A stretch of DNA of 64,000 nucleotides from Gammaproteobacteria bacterium (GTDB lineage Bacteria; Pseudomonadota; Gammaproteobacteria; JAJFKG01): assembly GCA_021773335.1 (NCBI GenBank), contig JAJFKG010000001.1, forward strand, positions 1 through 64,000, read 5' to 3'. A program made the position numbers and the translations under genes. Position 1 is the first letter of the stretch, and each line of letters opens with the position of its first letter. This document shows positions 46,805-56,502 of this stretch, in pieces. Below the pieces are notes generated by a model, which did no database searches, was not told where the DNA came from, and worked only from the letters and a program-made list of their open reading frames with translations.

Positions 46805-47635
46805 TCAAGCTAGCCGATCATAGACTTTTTTAACATGTCCCCGAACATACTCGCCAAAGCTCTCATGAATTTTTTCACCGGTGACTGCATTTAAAAATAG
46901 CACAGAGTCATTTGCGCCAAAAAAACTTGAGATAGAAAGTCTGGGCGTGTTTTCAGGAATAGTTACTCGATGTTCGATGGCGTGACATTTGCCATTTGTC
47001 ATGAGGGCTGTGCCTATGCCTAATTGCACGATAACGTAGCCTGGCTTGGGCATAACGGCTTGCCAGTGGCCGTTAATCTTTGCTTCAAAACCTGGCTGTT
47101 GTGTCCATAGAATGGTGAGCAGCACGCTGTCTTGATGCGCTTGTAAGCGTTGTTCTGAGTTCTCGCTTGCTGGGTAGTGAATAAGTGAGAGCGTATAGTC
47201 AGGATCTTTTGTAATAAGTTCATAGTAGGACGGGCTTAGGGTGAGTTTATTAAATAGCATTCTTAGCAAGGGTAATGCTATGTGGGTTTTGTAGTAAGCA
47301 CGTACTCTTTGAATAACGTCAGCATATTCGTTAAGTGGAATATCGCTTGCGGCGGGATTAGAGCCACGACTGATGAATCGTTCTATAGCATAGCCATGAT
47401 TGTTTTGATCTAAATAACCTTCGCGTTTTTTGGGAGTAAATCGATTTTTTTCTTTTTGTTGTTTATCCAAGTCAAAGTATTTTAAACCTGCTGCTGTAAT
47501 TTGCTGTAAGTCACTTGCTACTGCGTCGGTTATTTTTACCAATGCAATGCCTTGTGAGGTGAGGTTCTTAAATTCTGCTGCAGATAGTGCTGCTAGATTG
47601 TCGATTTGAATGATATTGCTGGAGGTATTTGACAT
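46805..47635 (-). CDS. 2-oxoglutarate/Fe(II)-dependent oxygenase (isopenicillin N synthase-like)
   Basis: 276 residues. The iron triad is visible: His167 and Asp169 in AHQDS, and His222 in AIEHRV. Arg232-x-Ser234 (PRLSIS) is the 2-oxoglutarate carboxylate site. The jelly-roll core spans about 145-245. The N-terminal part is shorter than in plant-type enzymes. The substrate is unknown, and no neighbour suggests a pathway. Confidence 0.85.
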   Translation of the reverse strand: MSNTSSNIIQIDNLAALSAAEFKNLTSQGIALVKITDAVASDLQQITAAGLKYFDLDKQQKEKNRFTPKKREGYLDQNNHGYAIERFISRGSNPAASDIPLNEYADVIQRVRAYYKTHIALPLLRMLFNKLTLSPSYYELITKDPDYTLSLIHYPASENSEQRLQAHQDSVLLTILWTQQPGFEAKINGHWQAVMPKPGYVIVQLGIGTALMTNGKCHAIEHRVTIPENTPRLSISSFFGANDSVLFLNAVTGEKIHESFGEYVRGHVKKVYDRLA

Positions 47636-47748
47636 GAGTTACTTCTGTTGCTGATAGATTACCTTTAGTTGTTACCAACCAACTCTAGCAACCTTTAATT
47701 TTGCGCACCATACCTAATTTTAGGGTATTTCGAGAAGCTGGTGATTTA

Positions 47749-47900
47749 TGGCCGTATTTTCTGTAATTTTGGCTGATAAGTCGTAAAATTGGCCGATATT
47801 CATTGCTTGTGGCCGTATTTTCTGTAATTTTGGCTGATAAGCCGTAAAATTGGCCGATATTTATTGTTTATGGCCGATAAAATGGTAGAATGGCCGTATT
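47749..47900. promoter_or_regulatory. Array of TGGCCG repeats, 61-bp period, before the Fic gene
   Basis: TGGCCG begins at 47749, 47810 and 47871 (exact 61-base period), with a further copy at 47891. The first two units share over 50 bases, including AATTTTGGCTGATAAG and CGTAAAATTGGCCGATATT, which together form an imperfect palindrome (AATTTT...AAAATT around GGCT/AGCC). The array ends 38 bases before the Fic ATG and so covers its promoter. Confidence 0.75.
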
Positions 47901-47937
47901 CATAGTTGAGTTAGTTTTATTAGTGGAGCTAAATCAG

Positions 47938-49338
47938 ATGTCACAGATCAAACAAAAGCAGCGCCATTTACTCAGTGTATTGCAACAATACTCGGAGCCT
48001 GTTGGGCTTGTTACGTTATTAGAGGCGCTTGGGGAAGGATTTGCTGAACGAAGTGTACGTCGCTGGTTAGGTGATTTTGTTAAGCAAGGTATTGTAGAGA
48101 AAACTGGGCAAAGGCGAGGGACTAAGTATTTACTAGTCTCAAACTTACGCGAAAAAAAGAAAGAGAGGGAAAGCTTTATTCCCCCAGAAGGACCATCAGA
48201 TGAACTGATAAGTACCGTATTTTCCGAGAAAAATCGAGCGGCCATCGCGTATGTTCAACAGCCTCTTTTTAAGCGTGATCCAGCAGGCTATCAACATGCT
48301 TGGTTTGATCAGTATGTGCCAAATGAAACATTTTATTTGCCACGCGAGAAGCGGAGTGAGATGTTAGCACGGGGTGTGCGGGCTGAAGCAGGAGAGTTGG
48401 CAGGTACGTATGCACGTAAAATCTATGAAAAATTGTTAATAGATTTATCTTATAATTCATCGCGCTTAGAAGGTAATACATACTCGTTGTTAGATACCAA
48501 AAAGTTATTAATAGAGGGCAAGGGTAATGATACTAAGTTATATGAAGAGAAATTAATGATACTCAATCACAAAGAGGCGATTAGGTACTTAGTGGATAAC
48601 GTCCATAGAATTTCTGTTGATTATAACGAAGTGTGTACACTACACTATTTGCTTGCGGACAGTTTGCTAGAAGCTAGATATGCGGGTAAAGTGCGTGATC
48701 ACAGTGTGCGCATTGGTCTCTCCGCTTATATGTCTCTGGATTCGCCTAGTCAGTTGGAAAACCAGCTTCGGATGGTCTGTGAAAAAGCAGCAAAAATTAA
48801 TAATCCCCATGAGCAAAGTTTTTTTCTTTTAGTACATATCTCATATTTACAAGCCTTTGCTGATGTTAACAAACGCACGGCACGCTTAAGTGCTAATATT
48901 CCTTTGCTGACACAAAACCTAGTACCACTCTCATTTGGTGAAGTTGACAAGGATGATTATCTGAAAGCAACTTTAGCTATCTATGAATTGAATAATACAG
49001 CTCCATTAATGGAACTTTATTGTTTTTCATATTTTCGCACCTGTATACAATACGATAAGTCGGTTGAGTCAGAGCTTTGGGATACGATACGTGCTCGCTA
49101 TAGAACACAACGCCGTACAATGTTAGGGTATATTATCAAAAAACAAATTGTTGGCAGGGTGTTGCAAGAATACATACAAGGACAGGCGGAAAAGTTAATA
49201 CCTGAGCATGATCGTGAAGCGTTTATTGAAGATGTGTTTGAAGACATTAAATATATAGACGAGCCTCGTTTGGTGGGCTTGGGAGTGACGCCAGAAGAAT
49301 TGGAAGCATGGTTGATACTACGTGCGCGAAATGGGTAA
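47938..49338 (+). CDS. Fic-domain protein with N-terminal winged helix
   Basis: 466 residues from ATG 47938 (GGAG at 47925-47928). Residues 1-65 look like a winged-helix DNA-binding domain (LLSVLQQYSEPVGLVTLLEAL, RSVRRWLGDFVKQGIVEK). SSRLEGN (174-180) is the class II inhibitory motif S-x-x-x-E-G-N placed before the Fic core. The core motif reads QAFADVNKRTAR (305-316): the catalytic His of HxFxDGNGR is Gln, and Gly is Val. I recall a recurrent Fic subfamily with DVNKR, so this is probably not simple decay, but AMP transfer is doubtful. A self-regulating role at the upstream array is inference. Confidence 0.88.
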   Translation: MSQIKQKQRHLLSVLQQYSEPVGLVTLLEALGEGFAERSVRRWLGDFVKQGIVEKTGQRRGTKYLLVSNLREKKKERESFIPPEGPSDELISTVFSEKNRAAIAYVQQPLFKRDPAGYQHAWFDQYVPNETFYLPREKRSEMLARGVRAEAGELAGTYARKIYEKLLIDLSYNSSRLEGNTYSLLDTKKLLIEGKGNDTKLYEEKLMILNHKEAIRYLVDNVHRISVDYNEVCTLHYLLADSLLEARYAGKVRDHSVRIGLSAYMSLDSPSQLENQLRMVCEKAAKINNPHEQSFFLLVHISYLQAFADVNKRTARLSANIPLLTQNLVPLSFGEVDKDDYLKATLAIYELNNTAPLMELYCFSYFRTCIQYDKSVESELWDTIRARYRTQRRTMLGYIIKKQIVGRVLQEYIQGQAEKLIPEHDREAFIEDVFEDIKYIDEPRLVGLGVTPEELEAWLILRARNG

Positions 49339-49411
49339 CTCCGCAATGTATTATGGTTAAGGTTTAGAAAGCACTTAAGTCCTTGACTTCCTGGTAAAAT
49401 TGGGTCAATTC

Positions 49412-49420
49412 TGCTATAAA
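49412..49420 (+). promoter_or_regulatory. Possible petABC promoter (extended -10)
   Basis: TGC-TATAAA about 65 bases before petA fits an extended -10. No good -35 is seen at the right distance. Confidence 0.4.
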
Positions 49421-49483
49421 TTTAAGACAATACACCTTGTTCTGGGTGTGTTTTGACTAGTTTCTAGGCATGGGAAGCGCTAA

Positions 49484-50089
49484 ATGGATAAGGATGAGCC
49501 AAACGAAGAGTCGATAGACCATGGTCGTCGGCGCTTTCTGGTGGCGGCAACAACCGTTATTGGGGGTGTGGGTGTTGTTGGTGCGGCTGTTCCCTTTGTT
49601 GCGTCTTGGTTACCGAGTGCAAAGGCACAAGCGGCAGCAGCACCGGTTGAAGTTGATGTCAGTCGCCTCGAGCCTGGTGCTAAGTTAACGGTTGAGTGGC
49701 GCGGCAAGCCTGTGTGGATTATTCACCGTAGCAAAGCAGCGTTGGCTGAACTTAAAAAGAGTGGCACTGAACATCTGCGAGATCCTAATTCTGAAGTTGC
49801 ACAACAGCCCGCTTATGCGAGTAATCCTCTACGCTCGTTGAATCCTAACTATCTCATCTTAATTGGTATATGCACACACTTGGGATGTGTGCCTATCTAT
49901 CGTCCTGACATTGGTGGCGTTGAACCCGGTTGGCCTGGCGGTTTCTTTTGCCCTTGTCACGGTTCGAAGTTTGATCTGGCGGGCCGTGTCTATAAGGGGG
50001 TGCCCGCACCGATTAATCTTGAAGTACCACCTTACAAATTCATTAGTGATTCTGTGGTAATCATTGGCGAAGATGCGGAGACGGCATAA
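49484..50089 (+). CDS. petA: Ubiquinol-cytochrome c reductase, Rieske iron-sulfur subunit
   Basis: 201 residues. A twin-arginine-like start (HGRRRFLVAATTVIGG) leads into the membrane anchor. The 2Fe-2S ligands are Cys129 and His131 (CTHLGC) and Cys155 and His158 (CPCHGS); Cys134 and Cys157 form the usual disulfide. It passes electrons from ubiquinol to cytochrome c1. Its stop overlaps the petB start. Confidence 0.97.
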   Translation: MDKDEPNEESIDHGRRRFLVAATTVIGGVGVVGAAVPFVASWLPSAKAQAAAAPVEVDVSRLEPGAKLTVEWRGKPVWIIHRSKAALAELKKSGTEHLRDPNSEVAQQPAYASNPLRSLNPNYLILIGICTHLGCVPIYRPDIGGVEPGWPGGFFCPCHGSKFDLAGRVYKGVPAPINLEVPPYKFISDSVVIIGEDAETA

Positions 50090-51309
50090 TGAAAGATTCA
50101 GCAAAGGGATTTATGGGTTGGCTTGACGCGCGTTTCCCGGCTTCGTCATTTTGGCGTAACCATATGACGGGTTACTATGCGCCAAAGAACTTTAATTTTT
50201 GGTATTTTTTCGGTTCGTTAGCATTACTGGTTTTAGTTAACCAAATTGTCACAGGGATTTGGCTGACTATGAACTATGAACCAACAGCCAGTGGCGCATT
50301 TGCTTCTGTTGAATTTATCATGCGAGATGTTAAGTGGGGATGGTTGATACGCTATTTGCATTCTACGGGTGCCTCGGCATTTTTTGTCGTCATTTACCTA
50401 CATATGTTTCGCGGTTTATTGTACGGGTCGTATAAAAAACCACGCGAACTCATTTGGTTGTTTGGTATGGCGATGTATCTATGCCTGATGGCCGAAGCAT
50501 TTATGGGGTATTTACTCCCCTGGGGACAAATGTCGTATTGGGGCGCACAAGTAATTACGTCGTTGTTCGGTGCGATCCCCTATGTCGGTGAAGGTTTATT
50601 ACAATGGTTGCGTGGTGATTATGTCGTGTCCGGTGCAACCTTAACCCGTTTTTTTGCCTTGCATGTTATCGCCTTGCCACTATTGCTCATAGGCTTAGTC
50701 ATTTTCCATTTGATTGCACTACATCAAGTAGGCTCGAATAATCCTGATGGCATTGAAATCAAAGATAAGAAAGATGCGAATGGCGTGCCTTTAGATGGTA
50801 TTCCGTTTCACCCTTACTATACAGTGAAAGATTTAGTTGGCGTAGTTGTCTTTTTAATTGTCTTTTGTTTGATTGTATTTTTTATGCCAACGGCTGGCGG
50901 CATGTTTCTCGAGCCTGATAATTTTGCTGCGGCAAATCCCTTGGTAACACCTGAACATATTAAACCTGTTTGGTATTTTACGCCTTATTATGCGATGTTG
51001 CGTGCGATTCCTGACAAATTGTTTGGCGTTGTGACAATGGCAGCTGCTATTGCGATTTTATTTGTGTTACCTTGGTTAGACCGCAGCCCGGTTAAGTCTA
51101 TGCGTTATCGGGGCGTATTTTCCAAGATTGCGTTAACTTGTTTTGCGCTTAGCTTTATCGCATTAGGTTATTTAGGGTGGTCATCTGTCACACCGCTATA
51201 TACCTTTTTGGCGCGTGTGTTAACGGTTGTTTATTTCTTGTTTTTTTTGCTTATGCCATTTTATACGCGTTATGAAAAGACTAAGCCAGTGCCAGAGAGG
51301 GTAACGTAA
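50089..51309 (+). CDS. petB: Ubiquinol-cytochrome c reductase, cytochrome b
   Basis: 406 residues, eight membrane helices. WGWLIRYLHSTGASAFFVVIYLH and ALHVIALPLLLIGLVIFHL supply the paired haem histidines; the Qo-site PEW-type motif is PVWYFTPYYAMLRAIP. It houses both quinone sites of the bc1 complex. It overlaps petA by one base and is followed directly by petC. Confidence 0.97.
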   Translation: MKDSAKGFMGWLDARFPASSFWRNHMTGYYAPKNFNFWYFFGSLALLVLVNQIVTGIWLTMNYEPTASGAFASVEFIMRDVKWGWLIRYLHSTGASAFFVVIYLHMFRGLLYGSYKKPRELIWLFGMAMYLCLMAEAFMGYLLPWGQMSYWGAQVITSLFGAIPYVGEGLLQWLRGDYVVSGATLTRFFALHVIALPLLLIGLVIFHLIALHQVGSNNPDGIEIKDKKDANGVPLDGIPFHPYYTVKDLVGVVVFLIVFCLIVFFMPTAGGMFLEPDNFAAANPLVTPEHIKPVWYFTPYYAMLRAIPDKLFGVVTMAAAIAILFVLPWLDRSPVKSMRYRGVFSKIALTCFALSFIALGYLGWSSVTPLYTFLARVLTVVYFLFFLLMPFYTRYEKTKPVPERVT

Positions 51310-52086
51310 ATGCAGCGCATTTGTTTCTTTTTATTGTTATGTTTCCCCACGCTAGTCTTTGCTGCGGCTAGCCAAATCCCACTCGATAAAGTTAAAATAG
51401 ACCCGCGTGATCAAGCCTCATTGCAGCGCGGGGCCAAGCTTTACGTAAATTATTGTCAGGGTTGTCACTCGCTACAATTTATGCGTTATAATCGTATGGC
51501 CGTTGACTTGGGTATTGTTGATACAGATGGTAAAGCACATACACATTTAGTGAAAAATAATTTAATTTTTACGGGTAGCAAGCTCCATGAGCCTATGCTT
51601 AATGGTATGAGCGAAGAGGAGGCTGCGCGCTGGTTTGGGATGGTACCCCCGGATTTATCATTGATAACCCGGGTGCGGGGGCCGAATTGGGTTTATAGTT
51701 ATTTGCGTAGTTTTTACGCGGATGCAAGTCGTCCCTGGGGGACGAATAACTTAGTGTTTAACGATGTCAGTATGCCGAATGTGTTGCTTGAGCTGCAAGG
51801 GGAGCAAGTACCAATATATCGTACAGAAGTGACTAAAGCGCCTGGTGGAGCTAGTCGTGAAGTGCAAGTGCTTGATCATTTGGAATTGGCAAAACCTGGG
51901 AGTATGCAGCCACAAGCGTTTGATAGTGCGATGCGCGATCTCGTTAATTTTCTCGCTTATGTGGCTGAACCAGTTAAGCTTGAGCGGCAACGGATTGGCT
52001 ATTGGGTGATTGGCTTTTTAATCGTATTTTTAGTTGTGGTTTATTTGTTGAAAAAGGAATATTGGAAAGATGTTAAAAATAAATAG
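51310..52086 (+). CDS. petC: Ubiquinol-cytochrome c reductase, cytochrome c1
   Basis: 258 residues. A Sec signal peptide (about residues 1-18, FFLLLCFPTLVFA) precedes the haem c site CQGCH at 49-53. A C-terminal membrane anchor lies at about 228-248 (IGYWVIGFLIVFLVVVYLL). PPDLSLITRVRG is typical of c1. It completes petABC. Confidence 0.97.
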   Translation: MQRICFFLLLCFPTLVFAAASQIPLDKVKIDPRDQASLQRGAKLYVNYCQGCHSLQFMRYNRMAVDLGIVDTDGKAHTHLVKNNLIFTGSKLHEPMLNGMSEEEAARWFGMVPPDLSLITRVRGPNWVYSYLRSFYADASRPWGTNNLVFNDVSMPNVLLELQGEQVPIYRTEVTKAPGGASREVQVLDHLELAKPGSMQPQAFDSAMRDLVNFLAYVAEPVKLERQRIGYWVIGFLIVFLVVVYLLKKEYWKDVKNK

Positions 52087-52153
52087 CCATCAATCTATTA
52101 ACAAATGCTGCGCTTATGCGCGCTGTGTGCGCTAAGCATAGGGGTGCCGCATC

Positions 52154-52891
52154 ATGTTAGCCGTAAAAATACCATTATCCATCGGCAATGTAATACGGCA
52201 TAGTTTTAAGACCTATGTTGAGCTGTATAAACCGCTGCTTTTTTATGCTTTCTTGCTGACATTAGTCTCATTAATTCCGGCAATCGCACAGTCGATTATC
52301 GACACCGATCACGTTGTGCAACCAGCAACGCAAGCGGCAGAGGCAGGCATTGATTTATGGGACTTATTGCATTCCTGTATTATCTTTTTAATTTATCCTA
52401 TTTTTAATATTTTGATGTTTTATAAAGGTTATCACTTAACCCGCAAAAAACGTGAAGTCACTAGTCAAGACTTGATCGCCCAAGTGAAAGAGAAATACTT
52501 ATTTGTTCTAGGTGCGATGGCATTATATATGTTAGCGATAGCCGTTGGCTTGATTCTGTTGGGTGTGCCAGGAATTTTTATGTCGCTCATGTGGCTATTC
52601 TACTTACCCTCCATTGTGATAGATAATCATAACTTGCTTGATTCATTGCGCCATAGTTGGCAGATTGTTTGGTGTAATTGGTGGCGCACATTCTTTGTGT
52701 TTTTATTTGCGTTTGCCGTACCAAATTTTATTTTGTTTGGAGTTATTGAAGCGGTGGGTGTGTTTTTACCTGATATTATTGATGTTTGTTTGCAATTAAT
52801 CGCGGCAACGTTCCTCGTTCCGCTTTTCGTGAGTGTGACGCTGGTGCAGTATAATGACCTGAAGTTACGTAAGCTTGCTCGTCCTTTCTAA
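52154..52891 (+). CDS. Multi-pass inner membrane protein of unknown function
   Basis: 245 residues, about five or six hydrophobic segments. GVPGIFMSLMWLFYLPSIVI and DSLRHSWQIVWCNWWRTF resemble the YciC/DUF975-like class of membrane proteins, but I would not assign a function. AGGGG precedes the ATG. It follows petC after 67 bases, in which an imperfect GCTTATGCGC...GTGCGCTAAGC stem lies. Confidence 0.7.
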   Translation: MLAVKIPLSIGNVIRHSFKTYVELYKPLLFYAFLLTLVSLIPAIAQSIIDTDHVVQPATQAAEAGIDLWDLLHSCIIFLIYPIFNILMFYKGYHLTRKKREVTSQDLIAQVKEKYLFVLGAMALYMLAIAVGLILLGVPGIFMSLMWLFYLPSIVIDNHNLLDSLRHSWQIVWCNWWRTFFVFLFAFAVPNFILFGVIEAVGVFLPDIIDVCLQLIAATFLVPLFVSVTLVQYNDLKLRKLARPF

Positions 52892-53084
52892 CAGACCGTA
52901 TCAATAAATTTCACAGAAATCCCCAAAATGGCTGAAAAATGTGGTACAATGCCTGGCTTCTATGGGGGGCTTGGGTTGATTCGATTACCTGCTTCCTACG
53001 CTAACTTCTTATCAGTTAAAGAAATTTGGTAACAGGCTCAAATAGTATTTGTTAGGAATACAATATAAACACGGGAGAGACTTT

Positions 53085-53726
53085 ATGGCACTTGCCAACA
53101 AACGTTCTGTAATGACTCTATATTCAAATGGGGCTAGTAGTTATAGCCATCGTGTACGTCTAGTATTAGCAGAAAAAGGCGTTGTAGTGGATATTGTTGA
53201 TGTCAATGGACATAATCCACCCGAAGATCTGCGTGATTTGAATCCCTATGATACGTTGCCAACCTTGGTCGATCGCGATTTAGTGTTATATGATTCACGC
53301 ATTATGATGGAATATTTGGACGAACGTTTTCCGCACCCGCCACTGTTGCCTGTCTATCCAGTTGCCCGTGCCAAGAGTCGTCAAATGATTTATCGTATTG
53401 AGCGTGATTGGTACCGTCTCATGAACCGTATTGAAAATCCAGCAGCAACAGATGATGTTAATCAGTTGCGTGTGCAATTGCGTGATAGTCTCGTCGCAAT
53501 TACGCCAGTATTTGCTGAATTGCCATATTTCTTAAGTGATGAATTCACTTTGGTTGATTGTACATTGGCGCCGTTATTATGGCGTTTGCAGCGTTTAGGT
53601 ATTAAGCTGCCTGCTAAGGCAAGTGCAATCGAAGAGTATGCACAACGTGTCTTTGAGCGTGAATCTTTCAAAGCAAGTCTGTCTGAAGATGAGCGTGAAA
53701 TGCAACTTGAAGAAGCCCTAGCGTAA
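53085..53726 (+). CDS. sspA: Stringent starvation protein A
   Basis: 213 residues from ATG 53085 (GGGAGAGA at about 53073); a longer frame from 53049 has no support. GST fold: thioredoxin-like half with LYSNGASSYSHRVRLVLAEKG and DPY-type NPYDTLPTLVDRD, then a helical half. SspA binds RNA polymerase. A TACAAT at 52945-52950 may be a distal -10. It is followed by sspB after 32 bases, the usual pair. Confidence 0.95.
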   Translation: MALANKRSVMTLYSNGASSYSHRVRLVLAEKGVVVDIVDVNGHNPPEDLRDLNPYDTLPTLVDRDLVLYDSRIMMEYLDERFPHPPLLPVYPVARAKSRQMIYRIERDWYRLMNRIENPAATDDVNQLRVQLRDSLVAITPVFAELPYFLSDEFTLVDCTLAPLLWRLQRLGIKLPAKASAIEEYAQRVFERESFKASLSEDEREMQLEEALA

Positions 53727-53758
53727 TAACCTTGGCTTAACACAAAGTACGATTATTT

Positions 53759-54175
53759 ATGACACCTGCAAAACCCTATTTAGTTCGCGCCTTCTATGAT
53801 TGGATTGTTGATAATGGTTGCACGCCACATATCTTGGTCGACGCCGAAGGTGAGAATGTAAAAGTCCCGGAAAGTTATATCCAAGATGGCAAGATTATTT
53901 TAAATATTGCGCCACGCGCTGTGCGAGACTTGCAATTAAATAATCATAATATTGAATTTACGGCACGCTTCTCTGGGGTGACCAGGCAAATCAACGTGCC
54001 GATTTGTTCTGTATTAGCTATTTATGCCTTTGAAAATGGGCGTGGCATGGTTCTCAGCGATGAGGACGAAGAAGATGATGATTTGCCGCCGCCAACGACT
54101 GATGGCGATAAGATGTCAGATAAGCCTGGTAAAGGTGATAAAGCAGGTCGGCCTAATCTGCGCGTGGTGAAATAG
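53759..54175 (+). CDS. sspB: ClpXP adaptor protein SspB
   Basis: 138 residues. The substrate-binding domain (about 1-100, RAFYDWIVDNGCTPHILVDA, LNIAPRAV, RFSGV) binds ssrA tags. An acidic disordered linker (SDEDEEDDDLPPP) leads to the C-terminal ClpX-docking peptide NLRVVK. It delivers ssrA-tagged proteins to ClpXP. Confidence 0.96.
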   Translation: MTPAKPYLVRAFYDWIVDNGCTPHILVDAEGENVKVPESYIQDGKIILNIAPRAVRDLQLNNHNIEFTARFSGVTRQINVPICSVLAIYAFENGRGMVLSDEDEEDDDLPPPTTDGDKMSDKPGKGDKAGRPNLRVVK

Positions 54176-54213
54176 CTAAAGCATCGATTACTGCTTCTGC
54201 GTCGAGCTCAGAT

Positions 54214-54477
54214 GTAGCCCGGATAAGTTGCGCAGCAACGTCATCCGGGAACCGCAATGGCAAGCACCCTCCCCGGATGACGCGCGTGCCGCGCTTATCC
54301 GGGAACAGCAATGGCAAACAACCTCCCCGGATGACGCGCGTACCGCGCTTATCCGGGCGACGGCTTACGTATGAACAAATGCTAATGTAGCCTTGATAAG
54401 CGCATAGCGCGCATCAAGGGAATGTATTCGCAAACGCTGCTCCTTGATGCGCACCTACGGTGCTTATCAAGGCTCTC
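54214..54477. repeat. B triple unit and A bimodule between sspB and dolP
   Basis: A B unit with three hairpins (54214-54361: one forward, two reverse, the latter two nearly identical) and an A bimodule (54387-54477). The joining phrase CGGCTTACGTATGAACAAAT and the phrase TGGCAATGATTGATAATAAT after the unit match those at 20149 and 20240. The rest of the 454-base gap shows no gene or terminator. Confidence 0.85.
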
Positions 54478-54629
54478 AACTTTCGCGCCGATTTGTCAGA
54501 GCCGGGCTACAAATGTGGCAATGATTGATAATAATAGGACAGCCATCGATACCACATCATCCCTTAAACAACCGTTGAATAGACTTATGAGGAACGCTAT
54601 GCCCACAGCGGTGGGACGAGCTTAATGCG

Positions 54630-55418
54630 TTATGTGTGCTGTGTGCCTGTCGGTGTTTTCGTCGATGCTGCTTTTTTTGCGGTGGTTTTGGCATTAGTCG
54701 TCTTCGTGGCGTGGTTAGCGGGCTTATCCCCACCGTTACTATTATCAGCAAAATCGGAGCCGGAGTCAGCAGTATTATCATCACCCACCGTGCTAGAGTA
54801 AGTATGGATTTGTGCGTCCGTTGGTGCTGGCGCCTTTTGCTGAATTTGCGCAAAAACCAGCGTGACGACCTTTTGCACGCCGTCGATGTTGCGCGCAGCA
54901 TTGGTTGCCAAGGGGATTTGATCCTTGGGTAAGCTGCCGATCAAGAATAAAGTGCCGTTTTCAGTAATGACCTTTAATTGATTTGAACGCAGGCCGCCGG
55001 TAGTGAGTAAAATCGATTTCGCCTTTGTTGTAATCCAGCTGTCTTTGGAGCGTACTACGCCAGATGTGGGTTCTGCAATGCTGATTTCATTATAGACTTT
55101 TACTACCCCTTTAATATTTTGGGCGATTGCTTCTGCTTTTTCGCGTAAGGATTCATTAGGTGCCTGCCCCATTAAGAGGACATTACCTTGGTAGGCGGTC
55201 GCGACGATGTGGGCTTGGGTCGCAAGCGCTTTATTACCATTAATCTGGGTACCAATTTGTTGGGTGATGCTTTGATCTTTAGTCATCGTGGAAAAACTAC
55301 GTTGATCACCAGTGATGGAAGCGCCGGCTGCGCCACCAGTGACGAATGCCGCAGGTACGCAGGCACTCAAGACTGCACTTAACGCCAAGATTGTGATGAT
55401 AGAAGTGTTTTTTTTCAT
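54630..55418 (-). CDS. dolP: BON-domain outer membrane lipoprotein (DolP/YraP)
   Basis: 262 residues. The signal peptide ends at the lipobox LSAC, lipidation at Cys20. Two BON domains span about 50-115 and 125-195 (GNVLLMGQAPNESLREKAEAI and GTLFLIGSLPKDQIPLA). The C-terminal 70 residues are a Ser/Asp/Lys-rich tail ending in a KTTAKK-like stretch, longer than in E. coli DolP (191). DolP supports outer membrane integrity. It follows diaA in the conserved yraL-P cluster. Confidence 0.9.
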   Translation of the reverse strand: MKKNTSIITILALSAVLSACVPAAFVTGGAAGASITGDQRSFSTMTKDQSITQQIGTQINGNKALATQAHIVATAYQGNVLLMGQAPNESLREKAEAIAQNIKGVVKVYNEISIAEPTSGVVRSKDSWITTKAKSILLTTGGLRSNQLKVITENGTLFLIGSLPKDQIPLATNAARNIDGVQKVVTLVFAQIQQKAPAPTDAQIHTYSSTVGDDNTADSGSDFADNSNGGDKPANHATKTTNAKTTAKKAASTKTPTGTQHT

Positions 55419-55433
55419 GCTAGAGTTCCTCTG

Positions 55434-56030
<597 letters not shown>

Positions 56031-56127
56031 TTACCTGGCCTTATGCTTATCAATAGCCCGCTATTCTAACTTTTTTGTCTTAGCTGAGCAAAACAAAATA
56101 TGTGGGTAGTAGAAATATCGTAAGGCT

Positions 56128-56502
56128 TTAGTCTGCTTGAAAGGCGTCTTTAATCCACTGGGTGATATTACCGGTATCTTTTTCGAGTGCGATCACATCA
56201 AATCGACAAGGGTAGGTATCAGTAATGTTGCGTTGCTGTAGGTAAAAACTTGCGGCATTGATGAGTTTGCGTTGTTTCTGCCAGTTAACCGATTCGAGAC
56301 TGCTGCCGTAGCGAGGGTTGTTGCGATAGCGCACTTCGACGAAAACAATGGTGTCACCATCTTGCATAATGAGGTCGATTTCACCGAGACGACAACGAAA
56401 ATTACGCCACAAGGTTTGTAAGCCTTGCTTTTCAAGATAAGTGCAAGCGTTTGCTTCAGCTGTTTCGCCTTTCTGATGGTGACTATAGGTTATTTTGGCC
56501 AT
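56128..56502 (-). CDS. yraN: UPF0102 protein YraN
   Basis: 124 residues from the ATG whose frame reads MAKITYSHHQKGETAEANAC; a longer start at 56538 would add twelve residues, but lies further inside lpoA. Endonuclease-like fold: GEIDLIMQDGDTIVFVEVRYR carries the D-x(n)-E-x-K-like pattern (Lys replaced by Arg). Function is not established in the family. It overlaps the lpoA 3' end by about 20 bases. Confidence 0.85.
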   Translation of the reverse strand: MAKITYSHHQKGETAEANACTYLEKQGLQTLWRNFRCRLGEIDLIMQDGDTIVFVEVRYRNNPRYGSSLESVNWQKQRKLINAASFYLQQRNITDTYPCRFDVIALEKDTGNITQWIKDAFQAD

